Shown here: piece after piece, positions 57,090-64,000 of the stretch
Position numbering within the stretch: position 1 is the first letter of the stretch
Layout: each line of letters begins with the position of its first letter
Assembly (NCBI RefSeq): GCF_030272615.1
Contig: NC_081406.1
Coordinates: forward strand, 188,526,391-188,590,390
Length of the DNA: 64,000 bases
Source of the DNA: Cryptomeria japonica
Taxonomy: Eukaryota > Streptophyta > Pinopsida > Cupressales > Cupressaceae
Direction: 5' to 3'
Made by a program: the position numbers and the translations under genes
The notes under the pieces: model-generated
Told to the model about the DNA's origin: nothing
The model's database searches: none
Seen by the model: the letters and a program-made list of their open reading frames with translations, nothing else

Positions 57090-60000
57090 ATGTCTACTAA
57101 TTATTTCAGGAAGGACAGTCCTAAACTTGATGGAACCAACTATGGGATATGGAAGATCAGAATGGAGACACATCTGAATTGCATTGGAAAGGACATCTGG
57201 TATGTTACAAAGAATGGTTATACTGCTACTACTCCAGGTCAGCCTGCTCCAACTAACTTGACTAAAGATGAAGAAAATGATTGCAAAGCAAGAGAAGCAC
57301 TTTTGAGCGCATTATCAGATCAGTAGATCATGGGACTATCTGATAGGTCTACTGCTAAAGCTATTTGGGATCATTTGGAAACACTGAATGAAGGAGATTC
57401 CACAGTCAAAATTGCAAAACTTGAAAGCTTCCGGGTTAGGTATGAAAATCTGAAAATGGAAGAAGATGAAAGAATTTCTGTTTTTATGGAAAGAGTAAAT
57501 CAAATTGTTTTGGGTATAAAATGTTGTGGAGGAACTCTAAGTGAAGATGAAATTGTTTCAAAAGTTTTAAGAGGATTGCCACCGACATACAAAATGAAGG
57601 TTACTGCTATAAATGAATTAAGAACAATGCCTAATACATCAGTAACTAGGGATACATTGATTGGGAAACTTTTAGCTTTTGAAATTGAAGAATTTGGTCC
57701 TGTTGCTACTATAAAGATAGATTTAGCCTTTAAAGCATCAACATCATTTGCTCCATCATTTGACAAATTTGATTGGAAAGCCTTTTATGCAAGAGAACTT
57801 GAAGAAAGCAGGAAAGAAAATGAAGAACTTGAAGAACTTGAAGCACTATTTGCAAGGAAAATGCCTAAAGGTCCAATTGGAAGTAAGTATGAAGGTAAAG
57901 CACCCTTTAAATGTTTTAACTGCAATAAGATTGGTCATATGGCTTTGATATGCCCTGATAGACATGATAGACTAAGAGAAGAAGCTAGAAGGACATACAA
58001 GCCTAATCCTGAATATCAGAGATACAGATTTAAGAAAAACAAAGACAAATCTTGTCACATTGCAAATGAAGGTGTGACTGATGATTCTGATGAGGATCCA
58101 ATAGACAATGGATGGGTTTTTGTTTCTATAACAGAAGATCAACTGGCACCTACTGTTCAATCGGTAGAACAAGCCCTAACAGCTAAAGTTGAAGTAAAGG
58201 ATGAATAGATCATTGACTCAGGATGCTCACATCATATGACATGAGACAAAGGTAAATTCTTGAGCTTTCATGAATACAATGGAGGTTTAGTAAGATTTGG
58301 AGATGACAAAGCCTGTTCAATCAAAGCTAAGGGTATAATATCTCTTGATGGTAAGCACAACACTGACAATGTCTACTATGTTGAAGGATTAAAGCATAAT
58401 CTTTTAAGTGTTGGTCAATTAGTTGAGAAAGGATTTCAGTTACAATTTAAAAATGGAAAATGCAAAATCATGAACAGAACTGGCTTAGAAATTGCAATCG
58501 GTAATCAGACTAGAGGTAATATCTTTCATTTACAGAACAGTGAAAAGACATGCTTGATTGCACATATAGATGAAAGTTGGTTATGGCATAAGAGACTCTG
58601 TCATGTAAAATTTGATTGTATGGTAAAGATCAGTACTACTAAGGCAGTTAGAGACTTACCTAAGATTGTCAAACCTCAGAATACAATATGTAAGGAATGT
58701 CAATTTGGAAAACAAGTTAGAGCTAGTTTCAAAAGTATTCCAGAAAAATCAAATAATGCTCTTGATTTAATTCACACTGATTTATGTGGTCCAGCTAGAA
58801 CCAAAAGCTTACAAGGCACGATAGATATTACATGCTAATCATTGATGACTATTCTAGAATGTGTTGGGTTACTTTTTTCAGAGAAAAATTAGAAGCACTT
58901 GGAAAGTTCAAACTATTCAAAGCAATGGTTAAAAATGAAACCGGTAAGAAAATCAAATGTTTAAGATCAGATCAAGGAGGAGAATTCACATCTAAGAACT
59001 TTAATACATTCTGTGTAGTGAATGGAATCAGAAGACAACTATAAGCACCTCAAACACCACAACATAATGGAGTTGTTGAAAGGAAAAATAGAATTATCTT
59101 GGATGCAGCAAGAAGTATGTTATCAGAAGCAAATTTACCACGTGTATTGGAGAGAAGCAGTCAGCACAACGGTCTATACATTCAACAAAGTTCACATCAA
59201 AGGTGAAACCGGTAAGACCCCTCATGAACTATGGTTTGGCAATACTCCTACTCTTAAAGACTTCAAAATTTTTGGAAGTAAATGTTATATTAGAAGAGAT
59301 GAGTATATTGGGAAATTTGATTCTAGAAGTGATGAAGGAATATTTCTTGGTTATTCATCTAAGAGTAAAGCATATAGATGTTTTAACAAGAGATTACAGA
59401 AAATTGTTGAAAGTACAAATGTAAAGATTGATGAACAATTTAGAGGAACTTCAACGTACATAGATTCTAAACCAGCAACAGAAATTCTAATAAATGAACC
59501 TACATTGAATCCACCGGTACAAAATGAAGATCCAGGTACATCGGTATCATCTGAAAATTCCACTATGACTGAAGAACCATAGCAAACAAATACACCCCGG
59601 TATGTAAGATTGAATCATTCTAAAGATCAGATAATTGGAAACAAATTTAAAGGAGTTATGACAAGAGAAAGATTGGCAAATGAAGAGGTATGTCTTATTT
59701 CTCAATTAGAACCATCATATGTTAACGAGGCATGTGAAGATAAGTATTGGACTAAAGCTATGAAAGAAGAATTAGAACAAATTGAGAAAAATAATACTTG
59801 GACATTAGTTCCCCGGCCTAAAGATAAAAATGTAATTGGAACCAAATGGGTATTCAAAAACAAACTTAATGAAGATGGTAAAGTTATCAGAAATAAAGAA
59901 AAACTAGTGTGTAAGGGATATTCTCAAAAAGAAAGAATTGACTACAATGAAACCTTTGCACTGGTAGCTAGAATTGAGGCAAATAGATTATTCTTGTCTT

Positions 60001-61242
60001 TTGCAGCACACAAGAACTACAAAGTTTATCAAATGGATATTAAATGTGCATTTTTTAATGAAGATCTTGAAGAGGAAGTATACATTGAACAACCTGATGG
60101 ATTTTCTTTAACAAATGATAATGATATGGTTTGTAGGTTAAGGAAAGCTCTGTATGGACTGAAACAAGCCCCAAGAGCTTGGTATGCAAGATTGGATAAG
60201 TATCTTTTAAAGATTGATTTTACCAAAGGAAATGTAGACAACAATTTATATTACAAAATAACTAATGATGACATCTTGATTATAGAAGTATTTGTTGATG
60301 ATATAATCTTTGGAGGAGAAGATGGTTTATGTAAGGAATTTTCTACTAAAATGCAACAAGAATTTGAAATGTCTATGATTGGAGAAATAAAATTCTTTTT
60401 AGGATTGCAGATTTCACAAATTGACAAAGGTATATTATTGAGTCAATCAAAATACTTAAAAGAGTTACTAAAGAAATTTGGGATGGAGAACTCTAAACCG
60501 GTAAGCACACCTATGACTACAAATGACAAATTATCTCAAAGGGATGAATCTACACCTGTTAATCCATCTAAATACAAATCTATGATAGGAGGTTTACTGT
60601 ATTTAACACAAACTAGACCTGATATTATGAATGCAGTATGTATTGTTTCAAGATTTCAAAGTAATCCTAGAGAAAATCATGAATCAACAGTAAAAAGGAT
60701 TTTCCGGTACTTACAAGGCACTATAAATCTTGGATTATGGTATCCTAGAGATGAAAACTTTGAATTACGTGCATACACAGATGCAAATTGGGCTAGAGAT
60801 GTGGATGATAGAAAAAGCACCATCGGAGGAGCATTTTTTCTTGGAAATAGATTAGTTTCTTGGTTAAGTAAGAAATAGAGTTGTACATCTTTATCAACAG
60901 TAGAATCAGAATATGTTGCAGCAACAACTAACTATACACAAGTACTATGGCTTAAGCAAATGTTGAAAGACATAAAGATAAAATGCAAGGAACCTATTAC
61001 CATATATTGTGATAACACTGCAGCAATTGATATATCTAAGAATCTAGTACTACATTCTAAAACAAAACATGTTTCTATCAAACTAAATTTTCTAAGGGAA
61101 AAGTTGAAGAGAAGGAGATAAAACTGGTTTATGTGAACACTAAAGAACAACTTGGAGATATTTTCACAAAACCTTTGCCTAAGGAGACTTTTGAATATCT
61201 CAGAAGTCAGCTTGGAGTCATACCACCACCGGTAGAGACTTA
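57090..61242 (+). pseudogene. CopF gag-pol polyprotein, all domains present, about nine breaks
   Basis: The ATG at 57090 opens gag (KLDGTNYGIWKIRMETHLNC). The zinc knuckle is intact, CFNCNKIGHMALIC (CX2CX4HX4C). Protease has IIDSGCSHHMT. Gag-pre-integrase is LWHKRLCHVKFDCMVK...CKECQFGKQ, and the integrase core has DLIHTDLCGPART, IDDYSRMCWVTFF, CLRSDQGGEFTS and NGVVERKN. RT (59700-60420) has GTKWVFKNKL, YKVYQMDIKCAFFNEDLEEE and LKQAPRAWYARLDKYL; the YVDD box reads FVDD (VFVDDIIFGG). RNase H has AYTDANWARDVDDRKS, ESEYVAATTNYTQ, YCDNTAAIDISKN and TKHVSIKLNFLREK. Breaks: TAG at 57324, 58206, 59580 and 60876; TGA at 58242; TAA at 59042; frameshifts near 58817, 59140 and 61100. The ancestor was autonomous; this copy is not. 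Confidence 0.95.
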
Positions 61243-61622
61243 GATTGTTGATGATTGTCATCAACCAGCAGAATTAAAAGACAAAACTTTTACTCTGATC
61301 TTTGATGAGGAAGCTACTTCTAAGGGGGAGTAGTTGGTATTTTGTATATGAACATTTTATTATTGTAACTTTGGCATTTGATGTCAAAGGGGGAGAGATA
61401 TCTATGGAAAAACACATTATATTTTGGAAAGATTGGTATGGAAACTTTGCATAACGCATGTTGCTCCCAGGGGGAGAGATTGTTGTTTAGGAGAGATTGT
61501 TACTCTCTGATTTCTGGTTATAATCTTTTTGGAGATTGTTGGTTTTTGATACTTGGCATTTCTGTTTTGGCACTTTGATGGTTTTTCCATCTTGTGTTGC
61601 CATCAATGCCAAAGGGGGAGAT
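61243..61622 (+). promoter_or_regulatory. CopF 3' region with four polypurine tracts
   Basis: TCTAAGGGGGAGTAG (61320), GTCAAAGGGGGAGAGAT (61383), CCAGGGGGAGAGATTG (61469) and GCCAAAGGGGGAGAT (61608, abutting the LTR) occur in 300 bp. Several are followed by TTGT..., like short copies of the LTR junction. Confidence 0.8.
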
Positions 61623-62681
61623 TGTTGGTATTTTGGTATGGTTTTTTCATTGATGTCAACACCTACTAAAACACTAGCACTTTGGAGATCCAACAACATT
61701 CACTGGCAAACAAGTAACTATTACACTGTTACTGGTATATGGTTCACCGGCAAGATATAATGATCACAAACGCTCGGAATTATGTGGAAGACACTTGGTA
61801 ATATCGAAGACATCATTTGGACATCTTGTCCTGGAGCTTTGTTCATTGGTATATTCATATTTGCATATTTGCTTTTACCGACAAATAGGTCCAAGGTTAC
61901 CTAGGGTTACACCACCAGGTTTATCTTTTTCAGATTAGCATGGCACACTAAGGAAATGATTAATTATTGTTGTAAATGCATTAAGATGACATGTTCAATT
62001 AGTTATCGCATCGGATATTATATTGTTTGTAAAATGTTTTTATTGTAATATCTTGTAGAGTCGACCTACTAAAATTGGTCTTAGGTTATGGTATAAATGT
62101 AAGATCTCAATTGTAAGATCAAGTGTGGAATGCAAAAAAGAATTGTGTGAAGGCATATGCGAGATTAAGTAGAGCTATACACGAAGACATCATTTGAAGG
62201 TGAAGCTAGGTTTTTGTGAAAGCATATCAGCATTACACCAGTACTGAATCCAACATATAAAGATGCTATTTTGTGCAGTACATTCTTATTGGATTTAACC
62301 ATCCAACTGTAGTCAGTGTGACTCCCATTTTGTGATTGAGCAGTAAGCTCTAGGTTGTTGGCCTTTCTACATGTGCATACCCCATTTATGTACACTTACT
62401 ATCTACAATAGTATCATCTGATTGTGGGTAAGGTTTCCCACTATGGTTTTTCCCCTTACAGGGTTTCCACATATAAATATTGGTGTTATGTATTGTGGAT
62501 GACTTTGTGTTTATGTTTCATGCTTTAATCTTTACCAGTATAGCTATTAACTGTTAACATTGTCTATCGACATACTTAACTGGTTTACTGGTATTAAGCA
62601 TTAAGATGGTTAAGTTGTTTTTGGTTTAAAATTAGTTGACAACTGATTCACCCCCCCTCTTAGTTGTCTCCGGGCCTAACA
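61623..62681 (+). mobile_element. CopF 3' LTR
   Basis: It matches the 5' LTR throughout, from TGTTGGTATTTTGG to GGCCTAACA. Confidence 0.95.
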
Positions 62682-63301
62682 CGGTGATTCTTATAAGCAC
62701 TATGTGATGTATGCACAATGCAATGCTTTCTATGTTTATGATATTTTTCTGATTTTCTCATGCATGTTAATATGAGATGGATGCAATGCAATGCAATGAT
62801 GCTACTTTATATGATTTGATATTAGATGAATGCCATGCAATGATCTAACTAAATGAATGAATGATTGGATGCTTTATATGAATGTTGCCTTAGTATGCAA
62901 TGGTTACATGAGATGAACTAACTTATCATGCAAGATGAATGAATTGATTATTTTTGTTATTGTCCAATGTACTTAATCACATAATAAGAGAGATAACACC
63001 ATGTTAGTCTTTGGCCTTGAAAAAGATGAGCGTTGTGATCCCATGCAAAATGAAATGCAATGCGGCGATCGGACCAGTCATGGAGTCATTGCTTTGTTTC
63101 ATCATTGAGCCTTTAAAATGTGGGAAGTGAGTACAAACATCAATGGTATAATTGAATCATGATGACCTGAGCACTACTTTATTGGGTTTTGATATTGCAA
63201 GTTAGCACAAGCATCGAGGTATAATTGAACCAGGATGATCTGAGTGTTGCTTGCATAAAGCAGGTAATATTAACCATTCCTATATGCAAGTCTGAAATGT
63301 C
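62682..63301 (+). mobile_element. Continuation of the PMD element, non-coding
   Basis: It begins with the second target copy of CopF and continues AT-rich text with ATGCAATGCAATG repeats (about 62780-62920). Two near-repeats of ACAA(A/G)CATC...GTATAATTGAA lie at 63133 and 63206. No gene seen. Confidence 0.5.
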
Positions 63302-64000
63302 TGTTAGGACTCAGAAGCAACTGAGAGGGGGGGTGAATCAATTGTCAATTAATTTCAACCCAAATATAACTTAATCAAACTTGATACTTAATATCGGTAA
63401 ACCAAACTTAATGTCGGTTGACAGATTAATAGTTAATATTAATATCGATGAAACTCAATGCATATAACAGAAAGAGAAACAATATCCACAACACATAACA
63501 TAGAGATTTGTATGTGAAAACCCTGTAAGGGGAAAAACAATGGTGGAAAACCTTACCCACAATCAAATGATACTACTGCAGATAGTATGTGTATACAAAT
63601 GGGGTAAAGGCCAACCACCTAGAGCTCATTGCTCAATCACAAAACAGGAGTCACACTAACTACAATTGGATGATTAAATCCAATGATAATGTACTGTTCA
63701 AAGTAGCATCTCCAATGCTGGATTTAGTGCTTGTTAAGCTCTGATAATCACCTTCTCTATGGTCTGCTCATATGATCTTCAATATTCACACATACCATGT
63801 TACAATACCATAACCATATACCATCTCTCTGTTCTATTCTTTTCTTTTTCTTCATCATCTCACAAATGAGATCTTACATATATACCAAAACCTAAGACCA
63901 AATGTGTAGGTCAGCTAATAAAGAATATTACAATAAAATCAATTACAGATAAGTCAAGATGCGATGCATCATGTCAGCTCAATACAATTACAACAATATC
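63302..64000 (-). mobile_element. Copia LTR in minus orientation, cut by the window end
   Basis: Plus-strand TGTTAGGACTCAGAAGCAACTGAGAGGGGGGGTGAATCA is the inverse of the LTR terminal block (TGATTCACCCCCCCTCTCAG...CCTAACA). It is followed by inverse matches to the GGTTTTCC/CCCCTTACAGGG block (63517-63560) and to GAGCTCTAGGTGG (63620). No primer site lies outside its end, so this is a 3' LTR or a solo LTR. Confidence 0.85.

Larger units (their letters stand above)
55973..62681 (+). mobile_element. CopF: complete but inactive Ty1/copia element
   Basis: Two LTRs of about 1.06 kb (55973-57033, 61623-62681) flank primer site, gag-pol and polypurine tract. The target duplication is CAGTG (55968-55972) / CGGTG (62682-62686), one difference. 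In the first 220 bp the LTRs differ at about 17 positions by my count, mostly transitions, so the insertion is old. It lies inside the PMD-carrying element. Confidence 0.95.

Noticed and set aside
1-64000. tRNA, rRNA or organelle-derived sequence
   Set aside because: No cloverleaf-like or rRNA core sequence was recognised by eye; the tRNA matches are only retrotransposon primer sites.

Overview
The window looks like nuclear DNA from a large, repeat-rich plant genome, probably a gymnosperm and perhaps a conifer. Most of it is decayed Ty1/copia-type LTR retrotransposons, primed by initiator-Met tRNA (TGGTATCAGAGC-type primer sites), mixed with Gypsy-like LTR pieces. It also holds one DNA transposon, microsatellites, and one intact intron-containing plant gene. 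The lineage is inferred; no organelle, rRNA or tRNA gene was found.

Layout. 1-5.75 kb: 3' end of an LTR element with an unusual broken ORF, then a broken copia polyprotein. 5.75-7.15 kb: stem-loop-rich and TA/CA microsatellite DNA. 7.15-9.07 kb: 5' LTR, primer site and gag of another copia element. 9.07-14.78 kb: non-coding DNA, possibly one very long Gypsy-type LTR with a 282-bp tandem duplication. 14.79-36.55 kb: a four-level nest. A minus-strand copia (CopB: LTR 35178-36550, gag split 34889-35122 and 14785-15298) was hit by a plus-strand, internally deleted copia (CopA, 15299-34888). The 3' LTR of CopA was hit by a Gypsy-like solo LTR (20832-34296, target duplication GATAG). That LTR was hit by a 12.28-kb DNA transposon (21460-33740, inverted ends, target duplication TGAG). 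39.6-42.8 kb: a complete six-exon minus-strand JAZ (TIFY) repressor gene. 45.4-50.9 kb: two truncated copia elements. 50.9-55.97 and 62.68-63.3 kb: a Gypsy-like element carrying a plant-mobile-domain (PMD) ORF, split by a complete but inactive copia element (CopF, 55973-62681). 63302-64000: end of a minus-strand copia LTR.

The DNA transposon is the most unusual object. It has a plus-strand DDE/D-type transposase gene with a spliced last exon and a probable 5'-UTR intron. It has a second minus-strand gene whose eight downstream exons are all multiples of three. It also carries GCGTACGC-type subterminal motifs, a 1.7-kb CT-rich tract and a five-and-a-half-copy satellite with an exact 359-bp period. 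Both of its genes carry in-frame stops, so this copy is dead, but the reading frames are otherwise preserved. I do not recognise its superfamily with certainty.

The JAZ gene is the only intact host gene I can support: 251 codons, TIFY and Jas motifs, the Jas-motif intron, a G-box upstream, and a tripled W-box-containing repeat in intron 1.
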